From an uncultured Bacteroidota bacterium (GTDB lineage Bacteria; Bacteroidota; Bacteroidia; 2-12-FULL-35-15), in assembly GCA_903847205.1 (NCBI GenBank), contig CAINDA010000044.1, positions 1 through 64,000 on the forward strand: a stretch of 64,000 bases of DNA, written 5' to 3'. The translations under genes were made by a program, and so were the position numbers. Within the stretch, counting starts at the first letter, position 1; the number at the start of each line of letters is the position of its first letter. The notes beneath the pieces were generated by a model. That model did not search any database. It saw only the letters and a list, made by a program, of their open reading frames with translations, and was not told where the DNA came from. Below are positions 1 through 8,316 of the stretch, in pieces.

Positions 1-79
1 TGAGTTCGCCCAAAAAGAACTTCTTAGAGAAAAACCTAAGAAAAAAGTTCCGAAATTGAAGTTGAAATTTAAAATGTGA
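1..79 (+). CDS. 3' end of an unidentified gene cut by the window edge
   Basis: A frame open from base 2 ends at a TGA at 77-79. Its last 25 residues are very rich in Lys and include KPKKKVPKLKLKFK. Most of the gene lies outside the window, so the product cannot be named. A basic tail like this is common at the C-terminus of nucleic-acid-binding or membrane proteins, but that is only a guess. The gene would be convergent with mgtE, 67 bases away. The frame is short enough to be chance. Confidence 0.35.
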   Translation, partial: EFAQKELLREKPKKKVPKLKLKFKM

Positions 80-146
80 TCCCAAAATCATTATAAAAAA
101 TGGCGGATTTTCTTAAACGTGAGTTTTGCAGTGGTCTCAATTTACC

Positions 147-1526
147 TTAAAGAATAGTGCCTTTCATAACAATCATTGCAATGGTAAAATAGATTACAAG
201 CCCGGTTACATCAACCAAAGTGGCAACAAATGGAGCGGAAGAAACGGCAGGATCGGCACCGGCGCGTTTTAAAACAAGGGGCAGCATTGAGCCTGATAAT
301 GTACCCCACAGCACTACTCCCAAGAGCGAGAAAGAAACTACTACTGCCACCAGCAGCCAATGAGGACCATATATAGTGGTGAATAAACTCCAGGTGGCTA
401 CTCTTATAAAGCCTATTATTCCTAAAACAGAGCCAAGGAACAAGCCTGAAAAAATTTCTCTTTTCATTATTCTCCACCAGTCCTTTAATGTAACTTCTCC
501 TAAAGCCATTGCACGGATAATCAATGTGGATGCCTGAGAACCTGAATTGCCGCCGCTTGAAATAATGAGGGGAACAAAAAGCGCCAGTACAACAGCTTTG
601 GCAATTTCATTCTCGAAATAGCCCATTGCTGTTGCTGTAAGCATCTCACCAAGAAACAATATAACAAGCCAGCCCGAGCGCTTTTTCATCAATTTCAGAA
701 AAGGAATATTCATATAAGGTTCGTCCAAAACTTCAACACCGCCTATCTTCTGCATATCTTCTGTTTCCTCTTTTTCAGCTAAACGAAGTACATCATCAAT
801 TGTAATTATTCCAAGCAGAATCCCCTGAGCATCTGTAACAGGCAGAGCGACACGGTTATTTTTCCTGAAAACATTTATTGCCGCTTCTTCTTCGTCAGTT
901 ACAAAAAATGAAATGAATTTATGATCCATCAAATCACTTACCTTTTTTTCAGGTGTTACAAAAAGGAATTCCCGAATTCTTATGTCATCAATCAGCACAC
1001 CTTTATCGTCTATGACATAAATTACATTAACAGTTTCCTTATCCTGCCCATGTTCTCTGACATAATCGAACACATGCTTTACTGTCCAGTCCTGCTTTAC
1101 TGCAATGTAATCAGGAGTCATCAGCCGGCCGACGCTGTGATCGGGATAACCAAGAAGCGATAAAGTAATTTTCCTTTCTTTTTCCGAAAGAAGTTTTAAA
1201 AGTTCTGTTACAGTTTTACTCGGAAGCTCAGAAAGAAATTCTGTACGGTCATCAGGCTGCACTTCGTTTAATATTTTAGCGGCCTGTTCGTTGGCAAGGT
1301 TTCTTATTAATGCTTTCCTGGTTTCAAGTTCAAGTACTTTAAATGTTTTAATAACCAGCTCGTAAGGGAGCACACTAAAAACAAAGGCCTTTTGCTCGTC
1401 GGGCAAAGTTTCAACCAATTCTGCTATTTGAGGAGAATGCCAATTGTTTAATGCTTTTTTTAATTCTTTTTTATTTTCTGAATCTATAAGTTCTTTAATG
1501 GAAAGGCTGCTGGGTTTGTTTTTCAT
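147..1526 (-). CDS. mgtE: Magnesium transporter MgtE
   Basis: MgtE is an inner-membrane Mg2+ channel/transporter gated by cytosolic Mg2+. The protein has the full family architecture in about 459 residues: a helical MgtE N domain (about 20-130), a CBS-domain pair (about 135-255, including VIYVIDDKG and ALPVTDAQG), and five membrane segments (about 285-459) with the conserved stretch SSGGNSGSQAS in the pore region. The length is normal. I place the start at the ATG at 1526. A GTG two codons upstream overlaps an AGGTG sequence and is less likely. The gene is alone on its strand here. A TAnnTTTG-like box lies 49 bases upstream of the start. Confidence 0.95.
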   Translation of the reverse strand: MKNKPSSLSIKELIDSENKKELKKALNNWHSPQIAELVETLPDEQKAFVFSVLPYELVIKTFKVLELETRKALIRNLANEQAAKILNEVQPDDRTEFLSELPSKTVTELLKLLSEKERKITLSLLGYPDHSVGRLMTPDYIAVKQDWTVKHVFDYVREHGQDKETVNVIYVIDDKGVLIDDIRIREFLFVTPEKKVSDLMDHKFISFFVTDEEEAAINVFRKNNRVALPVTDAQGILLGIITIDDVLRLAEKEETEDMQKIGGVEVLDEPYMNIPFLKLMKKRSGWLVILFLGEMLTATAMGYFENEIAKAVVLALFVPLIISSGGNSGSQASTLIIRAMALGEVTLKDWWRIMKREIFSGLFLGSVLGIIGFIRVATWSLFTTIYGPHWLLVAVVVSFSLLGVVLWGTLSGSMLPLVLKRAGADPAVSSAPFVATLVDVTGLVIYFTIAMIVMKGTIL

Positions 1527-1574
1527 AATCACCTTTTTAATTTAAATTTGTTTTCAATTTTTTTCGAATCGGTT

Positions 1575-1582
1575 CAAAGATA
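1575..1582 (-). promoter_or_regulatory. Putative -7 promoter box for mgtE
   Basis: On the minus strand the bases read TATCTTTG, which fits the Bacteroidota -7 consensus TAnnTTTG. It lies about 50 bases upstream of the mgtE ATG. No TTG -33 element is visible at the usual spacing, so the call rests on one half of the promoter. Confidence 0.4.
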
Positions 1583-1796
1583 ACATTTCGCGGTTTAATC
1601 GAGGGGTGTACAAGGTTAGGCAAACTAAATAAATGCTGTGTAAAATAATGCGGATTGCAAATCACATTCTCTTTGGAAGGGATTAATACTCTTTACCGGC
1701 GAATGAAATTTTGAAGAGGCGGAAATTGTGAATAGATATAATTTTGTTTTGAATAAAATTCAAACGGACACTAATTATTTCTACACTTTTTTAATC

Positions 1797-2984
1797 CTAA
1801 ATAAAATTAAGGTACTCGAAATCTGCTCCTAAAATTTTACTGCTGTCGGCTTTTAACCATTTGCTGAGCAGGGAAGCATAGATGTTTCTGAAATCAATCT
1901 GGTATTTTAAATCGCCTTCATCTAAATTTTTCAAGTCGGGCATATCATTATACATTCCTTGTTTTTTTAATTTAGATCCGAGAATAAATACATTGTTAGC
2001 TGTTCCGTGATCTGTGCCTCCGCTTGCATTCTGACTAACCCTTCTTCCGAACTCAGAGAATACCATCACTAAAGTATCATTCAATTTATCAATGCTTTTT
2101 AAATTTTGAATGAAGGCTGTTGTGCTTTCCGAAAACTGTTTTAATAAATTTTCCTGACGGTTCAACTGGCCTGCATGCGTATCAAAGCCCCCCAAGGATG
2201 CATAATAAACGCGGGTTTTAAGTCCTGAGCCGATAAATGATGCTATTTCTTTCAACTGCTTTGCGAGATTATTTTTAGGGTACTCAAAACTATTTTTATA
2301 AATCTTGCTTGTCTCAAAAATATATTCGGCGGAAGCATACGTTTCGGCAACTGTTTTATATAAATAGGCGGCATTATCATGTTCGTGGCTGCTTTCTAAA
2401 TCTTTGAGCTCTTTGAAAAAAGGCTCGCGGGTTTGGTTATACAGCTGCTGGGGATTGTTTACAGCAATTCCTTTTTTTGAATCCCCTTTCAGGGCTAATG
2501 ATAATGTTTGATCAAGCTCAAGAGCTAGGTAAGGGTTATTGCATTCGGAGCAGGAAGAATCTAAATAGCGCCCCAGCCAGCCGGTGCTCTTATATTGATC
2601 GGCATCAGATGCAGTCTGCCAGATATCCATTGAACGAAAGTGCGAACGGCTGGGGTTTGGATAGCCTACATTATTAATTATACACATAAGCCCGTCGTTA
2701 TACAAGCCTTGCAGGCCGGCCATAGCGGGATGAAAACCAAGACCCGAATTAAGTTTTAATATTTTATCTTTAGTAATAGAAATTCCCGGACGGCTGTTAT
2801 AATAAATATCGTTGTCGAACGGAATAAGGGTATTAAGCCCGTCGTTACCTCCCGAAAGCTGGATGATAACAAGATTGCGGTATTCTTCAGGAGCAAACTT
2901 TTCGAATGGTTTCAAAAAATTGGGAATCCATAAAGCTCCTGCAGCTAAACTTGATTGTTTTATAAAATCTCTTCGGTTTGTCAT
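1797..2984 (-). CDS. DUF1501 domain protein
   Basis: This 395-residue protein belongs to the DUF1501 family, a branch of the alkaline-phosphatase/sulfatase-like fold whose substrate is unknown. The N-terminus TNRRDFIKQSSLAAGALW looks like a twin-arginine (Tat) export signal, so the protein is probably exported folded. Family features seen are IQLSGGNDGLNTLIPFDND near the N-terminus, a GFDTHAGQ segment in the middle, and VMVFSEFGRRVSQNASGGTDHG towards the C-terminus, whose Asp and His residues would be metal ligands in this fold. It lies one base downstream of the DUF1800 gene. These two families are very often paired in Bacteroidota and Planctomycetes, so the products probably act together, but the reaction is not established. 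Confidence 0.88.
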   Translation of the reverse strand: MTNRRDFIKQSSLAAGALWIPNFLKPFEKFAPEEYRNLVIIQLSGGNDGLNTLIPFDNDIYYNSRPGISITKDKILKLNSGLGFHPAMAGLQGLYNDGLMCIINNVGYPNPSRSHFRSMDIWQTASDADQYKSTGWLGRYLDSSCSECNNPYLALELDQTLSLALKGDSKKGIAVNNPQQLYNQTREPFFKELKDLESSHEHDNAAYLYKTVAETYASAEYIFETSKIYKNSFEYPKNNLAKQLKEIASFIGSGLKTRVYYASLGGFDTHAGQLNRQENLLKQFSESTTAFIQNLKSIDKLNDTLVMVFSEFGRRVSQNASGGTDHGTANNVFILGSKLKKQGMYNDMPDLKNLDEGDLKYQIDFRNIYASLLSKWLKADSSKILGADFEYLNFI

Positions 2985-2985
2985 T

Positions 2986-4332
2986 TCAGCATAATTGATA
3001 TTCGGGCATCGAAACTATTTTCAATACCAGCTGTTTATTTGATTTTGAATTGCTCATTAAAATACTTTTCTTTTTATCATCTAATTTAGGCAGCAGCAGA
3101 TTTTCAATTAATTCATCCGCATTTGCATCAATGTAAAAGGGTTTATCACCTGCATTTAATTGTATAGTTTCTGGAAGGTTGAACATTTCTTCGGGCATAT
3201 CTTCTTTTTCAGCAATTTCAATTTTACCGCCGTTTAAAACAAGGGAAGGTGTTTTTAAACGAAGCAGCAGGGTTGAGCTGTCAATCCAGCTGCGACCGCC
3301 GGGCCACCCGGCAACGTTGGGCGGATAAAATAAAATCTGGCCGAGCGCTCTTTGTAATTTAAGCATCGCACTTTCATCAGGCACTATGCCGAATGATTTT
3401 GAAAAGCCCGCAATAAATTCAACAGGTGATTTAATGTTAGCGCCGATATTACTTTCATCATAAAACCAATCGGCGTTAAATATTTTTTTTAAGAGCAGGC
3501 CGGTGTCATACTTATTCTGATAATAAAAATCGGCTAATTCGGCAGTATGTTTTTCATTGATATTTTCATTTACAAAAAAACGGTAAAACTTACGGCAGAT
3601 ATAAACTGCTGTCTGTTTTTGTTTTAAAATAATGCTGATAATATCATCTCCGTTAAAATTACCGGTTTCGCCCATAAATGTTTTTATGCCGCTGTGGTGC
3701 GCTTTTTCATTAAAAACAAATTCATAGGTTTCGGGATCGAACGACCATCCTGTAAAGGCGCGGGCCGATTCTTTAATATCCTGCTCAGTATAGTTACCGC
3801 GGCCTATTGTAAAAAGCTCCATGAGCTCACGGGCGAAATTTTCATTAGGATGCTGTTTGCGGCTTTGATTATTGTTTAGAAACTGAAGCATAGCAGGGGA
3901 TTTTGAAACAGCTGTTACCAAATCGGCAAACGATGAAAAAGCATATTGACGGTGAATACTGTTTAACTGCTGCGCCATATACGGGTTTTCGATATGGCAG
4001 GCAAAATGGCCGTGCCAGAACAAAACAGTTTTTTCGAGCAGTGGGCTCTGTGAAGAAATAAGCTGTTTCATCCAGGCGGCGTTCAGGCTTTTTAATTTAT
4101 CCTGGGCAAGTTCACGGAGATTCTTTTTTTCTTTTTCTGTGAAGTCCTTCATTTGTTTATGTGAAGGTATTTCATTCAGCTGAATGCAGTTCAGATAAGC
4201 ATAATTGCCGTTTGTGTTTAAGAGCGCATCAACAAGCTGATGAATTTTTTCTGCTTCAAGTTTTTTTGCATCCTGAATAGATATGCCGAAACCGGCCCGG
4301 CTGTATAAATGATATATTTTTTTTAATTCCAT
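2986..4332 (-). CDS. DUF1800 domain protein
   Basis: This 448-residue protein is a DUF1800 family member. The family is mostly helical, has no established activity and is usually encoded next to a DUF1501 gene, as here. Recognisable features are HLYSRAGFGIS at the N-terminus, FWHGHFAC in the first third, and the conserved segment NENFARELMELFTIGRG followed by ARAFTGW. The ending PPNVAGWPGGRSWID before the tail is also typical. No export signal is obvious, unlike its partner. The gene starts at an ATG and ends one base before the DUF1501 start codon, so the two are co-transcribed. Confidence 0.88.
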   Translation of the reverse strand: MELKKIYHLYSRAGFGISIQDAKKLEAEKIHQLVDALLNTNGNYAYLNCIQLNEIPSHKQMKDFTEKEKKNLRELAQDKLKSLNAAWMKQLISSQSPLLEKTVLFWHGHFACHIENPYMAQQLNSIHRQYAFSSFADLVTAVSKSPAMLQFLNNNQSRKQHPNENFARELMELFTIGRGNYTEQDIKESARAFTGWSFDPETYEFVFNEKAHHSGIKTFMGETGNFNGDDIISIILKQKQTAVYICRKFYRFFVNENINEKHTAELADFYYQNKYDTGLLLKKIFNADWFYDESNIGANIKSPVEFIAGFSKSFGIVPDESAMLKLQRALGQILFYPPNVAGWPGGRSWIDSSTLLLRLKTPSLVLNGGKIEIAEKEDMPEEMFNLPETIQLNAGDKPFYIDANADELIENLLLPKLDDKKKSILMSNSKSNKQLVLKIVSMPEYQLC

Positions 4333-4408
4333 GCTGTTTCAGACTGATAAAAAAACAGAAGGTTTAAGATGAGGATAATTTTTTTTTAGACTGGCAGATT
4401 AATTATAA

Positions 4409-4448
4409 AACAAAAAAAATCCAGCACTGATGCTGGAATTTTTTTTCT
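4409..4448. terminator. Bidirectional intrinsic terminator
   Basis: A stem TCCAGCA/TGCTGGA with a CTGA loop is flanked by eight A on the left and eight T on the right. It can stop transcription from the FG-GAP gene on the minus strand. It is followed by CTGCC, a trailer shared with three other terminators in the window. Confidence 0.75.
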
Positions 4449-4523
4449 GCCAACTGCGTTGTTTTCTATGCAGCTGTGAAAGCTCTTTACAGTTTTTAGT
4501 AATTACATAAATCAAAAAACCTG

Positions 4524-5807
4524 TTAAGGCTTTTTAGTTACATTGATAATATCTATCCAGTCTGCACCGTACGGATCGAGATGTTTTACAGCAATACCAA
4601 GCATTCCATTACCTTTAAAGTCGCCAAGAACAAGATTAACACCTGTATTAAAATTTGCCCCGCCGGCAGCAAGCTGAATAGGAGTTTTTCCTAACGTGCC
4701 GTCGCCATTGCCGGGGAAAACAAACAATGCATTGTCTTTTTGATAAGCAACCACATCAAGTTTTTTGTCACCATTAATATCACCGACAACAACAGCGCCA
4801 ATACTTCCACCATTTTCGGCAATTTTATATTTAACGGGTTCTTGAAGAGTTCCATCTCCTTTGTTTATGAATACATTTAGAAATCTACCTCCATCAGCGC
4901 TGAAGCCAACTATTACATCTGGTTTTTTATCACCATTCAAATCACCCACCGCCATAATGCTTGCCAAATCATAAGCTCCGGTTGTTAAATTGAAGCTCTT
5001 GGGGGCAGAAATTCTGCCATTAGTATTTAATGAGATCATCACGGCGCCGGCACCTTCGTTGCCGAATCTTCCTGTTATAATATCAGGCGAACCGTTGCCA
5101 TCCATATCTGCCATAGCAATTCCAGCATCACCCGATATACCTTTAATTTCTGTTTCACCGGTAAATTTGCCGCTGCTTGAACCCAGCTTATAACAAACTC
5201 CTCGGGTATTGATTAAAATATCCAAGCTGCCATCGCCATTTATATCCGCAGATTCAATAAGGCTGATATTATGGCCGTATGTATCCGGAACCAAAATTGG
5301 AAATGGCTTTGCCATGCGGAGTGTTCCATCGCCTTTTCCAAGAAAAAGATTTCCATCATCTTCACCATGTCCCGTATTCGCAGTTACAATATCCAATGTC
5401 TTATCTTTATCAAAATAACCCGATGTGATTCCAAAACCTGCATCCCCGCCTATCTCAACCATAACGGGGTCTTTAAATGTGCCATCTCCATTACTAAGAG
5501 CTACATATACACCCTTGCCTTTCCCAAGGCTGGCAAAACCTATAAAAGCAAGATCTGTTTTACCATCATTATTAAAATCGCCAGCAGTCATTGAATACGA
5601 CATCCCTTTCAGCTGCTCCGGAGCAGAGAAAATTATTTTATTCCATTCCCCGTTTCCGCTCACAGACTTACCAGTTGATGGTTTATTTCCATTGTTCGAA
5701 ACAGAAATGGTTTTAGATTTATTTAACAAATTTGATAATGTTTGACTATAAGCATGCGATGTAAAAATGGTTGCAGCAAGCCCTGTAATTAGGTAATTTT
5801 TATTCAT
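4524..5807 (-). CDS. Secreted FG-GAP/VCBS repeat beta-propeller protein
   Basis: This 427-residue protein starts with a Sec signal peptide (cleavage probably after SHAYSQ). It then carries about seven FG-GAP/VCBS repeats, each with a calcium-binding-like DxNxDGxxD core, for example GDFNNDGKTDLAFIG, ADINGDGSLDILIN, ADMDGNGSPDIITG and GDINGDKKLDVV. Such repeats form an integrin-like beta-propeller used in surface or periplasmic proteins; no catalytic domain is visible. It ends in INVTKKP without a T9SS sorting domain, so it may stay in the periplasm or act at the outer membrane by another route. Its first third is duplicated in decayed form at about 6745-7010. Confidence 0.85.
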   Translation of the reverse strand: MNKNYLITGLAATIFTSHAYSQTLSNLLNKSKTISVSNNGNKPSTGKSVSGNGEWNKIIFSAPEQLKGMSYSMTAGDFNNDGKTDLAFIGFASLGKGKGVYVALSNGDGTFKDPVMVEIGGDAGFGITSGYFDKDKTLDIVTANTGHGEDDGNLFLGKGDGTLRMAKPFPILVPDTYGHNISLIESADINGDGSLDILINTRGVCYKLGSSSGKFTGETEIKGISGDAGIAMADMDGNGSPDIITGRFGNEGAGAVMISLNTNGRISAPKSFNLTTGAYDLASIMAVGDLNGDKKPDVIVGFSADGGRFLNVFINKGDGTLQEPVKYKIAENGGSIGAVVVGDINGDKKLDVVAYQKDNALFVFPGNGDGTLGKTPIQLAAGGANFNTGVNLVLGDFKGNGMLGIAVKHLDPYGADWIDIINVTKKP

Positions 5808-5988
5808 AGTATATTTTTTTCAATTTATTTTACGGTATTCTGCAAATGCATTTCATACATAATTTAATTTATTTCAAAAGTGTCAGCCCCAATATATTTC
5901 AATGGTTCGTCTATTTTTAAATGGAAATGAATTCATTTATGAAATAAATATTATTTACTTTTTATAAAAGATTATTAAATCGAATAAA

Positions 5989-6109
5989 TTAATTAGAATG
6001 ATTTTTTATAATTGATTTAACTGAATCGACAATATTTCCCCAATTCTTCTTCCATTTATCTTTCACAAAATCTCTTTGAGCATTACTAACTACAATTTCA
6101 TTTTTGTCC
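5989..6109 (-). pseudogene. 3' remnant of a small secreted-protein gene
   Basis: The minus strand encodes about 40 codons ending in KSIIKNHSN and a TAA. They are nearly identical to the last 40 codons of the gene at 7198-7656. No 5' part is present: homology stops abruptly at 6109, where the sequence joins the 3' end of the next paralogue (6098-6601). The overlap of 12 bases, in another frame, alters that gene's last residues. This is a fossil left by a tandem duplication. Confidence 0.8.
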
Positions 6110-6601
6110 GATATTAGTATGATTTGCTATAATTAAGTAAACTGCATTGACAATATTATCCCAATTTTTCTTCCATTCATCTTTCTCAGAATCGCTTCGA
6201 TAATCTAGATCTTCAGAATGTCCAATTTCTTTTTTGTCCCATAACACGGACATTGCAGCTACCTTGCCGCCATCGTTTATGACAGTCGTCTTCGGCTTAG
6301 CAGCCTTTTTTAAATCAGCATCTATATTGTCGAATTTATTTTCTTTGAGCAATTGGTAAAATTTATCAAGCTCTTCATCTGAAAGGGCGAATTTTTTATA
6401 CGTCTTCACATTTTGGTCAATTTGTGAATAGGAGCAACTATCTTTTGAAATTTTTAGTTCTGACCGAAAATTATACATGCCGCCATACGTTTTGTATTCA
6501 AATTCAAAATTAGAGGGCCGTTTATGTGGCAATTTTAAAGATTCTTGTTGAGCAAAAAGACTCGACAAGCCAATTAAGACAACTGTAAGTATGAGTTTCA
6601 T
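6098..6601 (-). CDS. Small secreted protein, paralogue A
   Basis: This 167-residue protein has a signal peptide (LILTVVLIGLSSLFAQQ) and no family I can name. Visible motifs are FEFEYKTYGGM, a central LSDEELDKFYQLLKENKFDN and a C-terminal WDKKEIGHSED followed by KDEWKKNWDNIV. It is clearly paralogous to 7198-7656 but has an insertion around AAKPKTTVINDG and a C-terminus (NIGQK) created by the junction with the adjacent remnant. A pattern of short strands ending in one or two helices suggests a small globular periplasmic domain. The start is an ATG directly after CCCCTCCT, a context shared by both paralogues. Confidence 0.7.
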   Translation of the reverse strand: MKLILTVVLIGLSSLFAQQESLKLPHKRPSNFEFEYKTYGGMYNFRSELKISKDSCSYSQIDQNVKTYKKFALSDEELDKFYQLLKENKFDNIDADLKKAAKPKTTVINDGGKVAAMSVLWDKKEIGHSEDLDYRSDSEKDEWKKNWDNIVNAVYLIIANHTNIGQK

Positions 6602-6641
6602 AGGAGGGGTGATTTAAGAATTTTTTAAAGTTAATTTTCCT

Positions 6642-6649
6642 CAAAACTA
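6642..6649 (-). promoter_or_regulatory. Putative -7 box for small secreted paralogue A
   Basis: The minus strand reads TAGTTTTG, fitting TAnnTTTG, 41 bases upstream of the ATG at 6601. The equivalent position of paralogue B reads TAATTTCG, so only this copy keeps the consensus. Confidence 0.35.
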
Positions 6650-6744
6650 ACAAAATAAGTTTTAAAGCAAACAAAAGGAACTGTTTTGTATTTTTAATTA
6701 ATCAGCTTCAAAACAAAGTAATTCATTTTCAATTCAGGGACCTT

Positions 6745-7010
6745 ATTACTAGGAGCTGCATATACACCTTTGCCTTTCCCAAGGCTGGCAAAACCAATAA
6801 AAGCAAGATCCGTTTTACCATCATTATTAAAATCGCCTGCAGTCATTGAATACGACATCCCTTTCAGCAGGTCCGGAGCAGAGAAAACTATTTTGTTCCA
6901 TTCACCGTTTCCGCTCACAGCCTTACCAGCTGATGGTTTATTTCCATCGTTCGAAACAGAAATGGTTTTAGATTTATTTAACAAATTTGATAATGTTTGG
7001 CTATAAGCAG
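6745..7010 (-). pseudogene. Truncated FG-GAP gene copy
   Basis: The minus strand carries codons matching about residues 14-105 of the FG-GAP protein at 4524-5807, including NLLNKSKTISVSN and TAGDFNNDGKTDLAFIG. The copy lacks the start codon and signal-peptide codons: a deletion of roughly 45 bases joins CTATAAGCA to the former upstream region. The 3' end breaks off after PSNK, where unrelated sequence gives a quick stop. No ATG is available, so it is very unlikely to be expressed as a secreted protein. Confidence 0.8.
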
Positions 7011-7320
7011 TTTTTACAATTTATTTTTTTCAATTTATTTTACGGTATTCCGCAAATGCTTTTCATACATAATTTAATTTATTTCAAAAGTATAACGCTA
7101 GTATATATCGAGGGTTCGTCTATTTTTAAATGGAAATAAATTCATTAATGAAATAAATATTATTTACTTTTCATAAAAGATTATAAAATCAGATAAATTA
7201 ATTAGAACGATTTTTTATAATTGATTTAACTGAATCGACAATATTTCCCCAATTTTTCTTCCATTTATCTTTCACAAAATCTCTTTGAGCATTACTTACA
7301 ACAATTTCATTTTTGTCCCA
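6745..7320. repeat. Second copy of a tandemly duplicated segment (first copy about 5493-6109)
   Basis: The stretch holding the FG-GAP gene fragment, the intergenic region with its shared ACTTTT-TATAAAAGATTAT block, and the 3' part of paralogue B matches 5493-6109 with scattered substitutions and small indels. The two copies lie in the same orientation about 1.2 kb apart. The divergence shows that the duplication is not recent. Confidence 0.8.
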
Positions 7321-7656
7321 TAACACGGACATTGTGATTCCTCCACGGTCATAAACACCTTCCTTACGATCAGAGGTTATTTTGTCGAATTTATTTTCTT
7401 TGAGTAATTGGTAAAATTTATCAAGCTGCTCATCTGAAAAGTCGATTTTTTTATTCGTCTCAACACCTTTGTCTTTTTGTGAATAGAAGCAGTTATCTTT
7501 TGAAATTTTTAGTTTTGAATGTGAGTTTATCATTCCGCCATCCGTTTTGTATTCAAATTCAAAATTAGACGGCCGCTTATTAGGCAATTTTGCGGATTTT
7601 TGTTGAACAAAAAGACTTGACAAGCCAATCAAAACAACTGTAAGTATGAGTTTCAT
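7198..7656 (-). CDS. Small secreted protein, paralogue B
   Basis: This 152-residue protein is the paralogue of 6098-6601. It has the same signal peptide (LILTVVLIGLSSLFVQQ), the same FEFEYKTDGGM block, the same FYQLLKENKFDK helix and a C-terminal KDKWKKNWGNIVDSVKS. It lacks the short insertion of paralogue A and keeps what looks like the original C-terminus, KNRSN. I do not recognise the family. The flanking FG-GAP fragment suggests the ancestral order was this gene followed by the FG-GAP gene on the same strand. Confidence 0.7.
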   Translation of the reverse strand: MKLILTVVLIGLSSLFVQQKSAKLPNKRPSNFEFEYKTDGGMINSHSKLKISKDNCFYSQKDKGVETNKKIDFSDEQLDKFYQLLKENKFDKITSDRKEGVYDRGGITMSVLWDKNEIVVSNAQRDFVKDKWKKNWGNIVDSVKSIIKNRSN

Positions 7657-7839
7657 AGGAGGGGTAGTTTAAGAATTTTCAAAAGTTAATTTTGCACGAA
7701 ATTAATAAAATAAACTTTTAAGGTGATGAAAGGAATTGTTTTGTTTTTTTAATTAATCTTTAAAAAAAACAAAACAATTCCTCTTCAATTCCATACTTAA
7801 TTTAAGGCAATCATTCTAGGTTTAAGAGGTGGAGCATTT

Positions 7840-8214
7840 TTATGCTAATTGCTCTTTAAGCCATTCTATAGCTTCAGCTTCATGTTTAAATAATTTTGTG
7901 GGTGCATTGGGCTTATCCTTTTTTAAATAAACATTAGCTATCAGCAATGTGGCGAAATTATTATTTGATACAATGGCTGTTGCTTTTCGGTTTATAGGTG
8001 AATGAGCGGCCATAAACTGCCGGGTTTCAGAAGGCACTGTAACATTATTTCTCCCGTCGATAAGAACAGCGTAATTGTCAGTCCCAGCTATTTCCGCCTG
8101 GGCAACATACTGCTCTTTCATTGATTTAATTGTCATGTCGGCATCTTCTTTTATTCTTACAAACATTATATTATTAGAATACTCAAGAAATGAATTGGCT
8201 GTTTCTCTTTTCAA
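7840..8214 (-). CDS. DUF7793-like (STAS-like fold) protein, paralogue 1
   Basis: This protein of about 124 residues is similar along its whole length to the product of 61357-61788. The shared pattern is a short strand-turn-strand start, an Asp-containing strand (AVLIDGRN here, PMLADIKS there), a helix with ARDF/TRQF, a strand with AIAIM/ATAIV, and the ending PTKLFKHEAEAIEWL. This alternation resembles SpoIIAA/STAS-like folds, and I think the family is the one NCBI calls DUF7793; its function is unknown. The frame has no ATG at its head. The TTG at 8214 keeps the first strand; the first ATG (8166) would remove it. A promoter box 36 bases upstream fits the TTG start. Confidence 0.7.
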   Translation of the reverse strand: MKRETANSFLEYSNNIMFVRIKEDADMTIKSMKEQYVAQAEIAGTDNYAVLIDGRNNVTVPSETRQFMAAHSPINRKATAIVSNNNFATLLIANVYLKKDKPNAPTKLFKHEAEAIEWLKEQLA

Positions 8215-8249
8215 ATTGCAAAGGCTTGATTGTTCTTATCTCTTTTTTG

Positions 8250-8257
8250 CAAATATA
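8250..8257 (-). promoter_or_regulatory. Putative -7 box for the DUF7793-like gene
   Basis: The minus strand reads TATATTTG, an exact TAnnTTTG match, 36 bases upstream of the TTG start at 8214. It supports that start because it leaves a short leader. Confidence 0.5.
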
Positions 8258-8316
8258 AATTAAATATGGTTCGGGATTGAAGGTGGAATAATTTGTGAAG
8301 GGCAGTTCAAATAAGC

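Noticed and set aside
1530-1532. GTG start of mgtE two codons upstream of the ATG
   Set aside because: The GTG lies inside an AGGTG that could serve as a ribosome binding site; the ATG is the simpler start.
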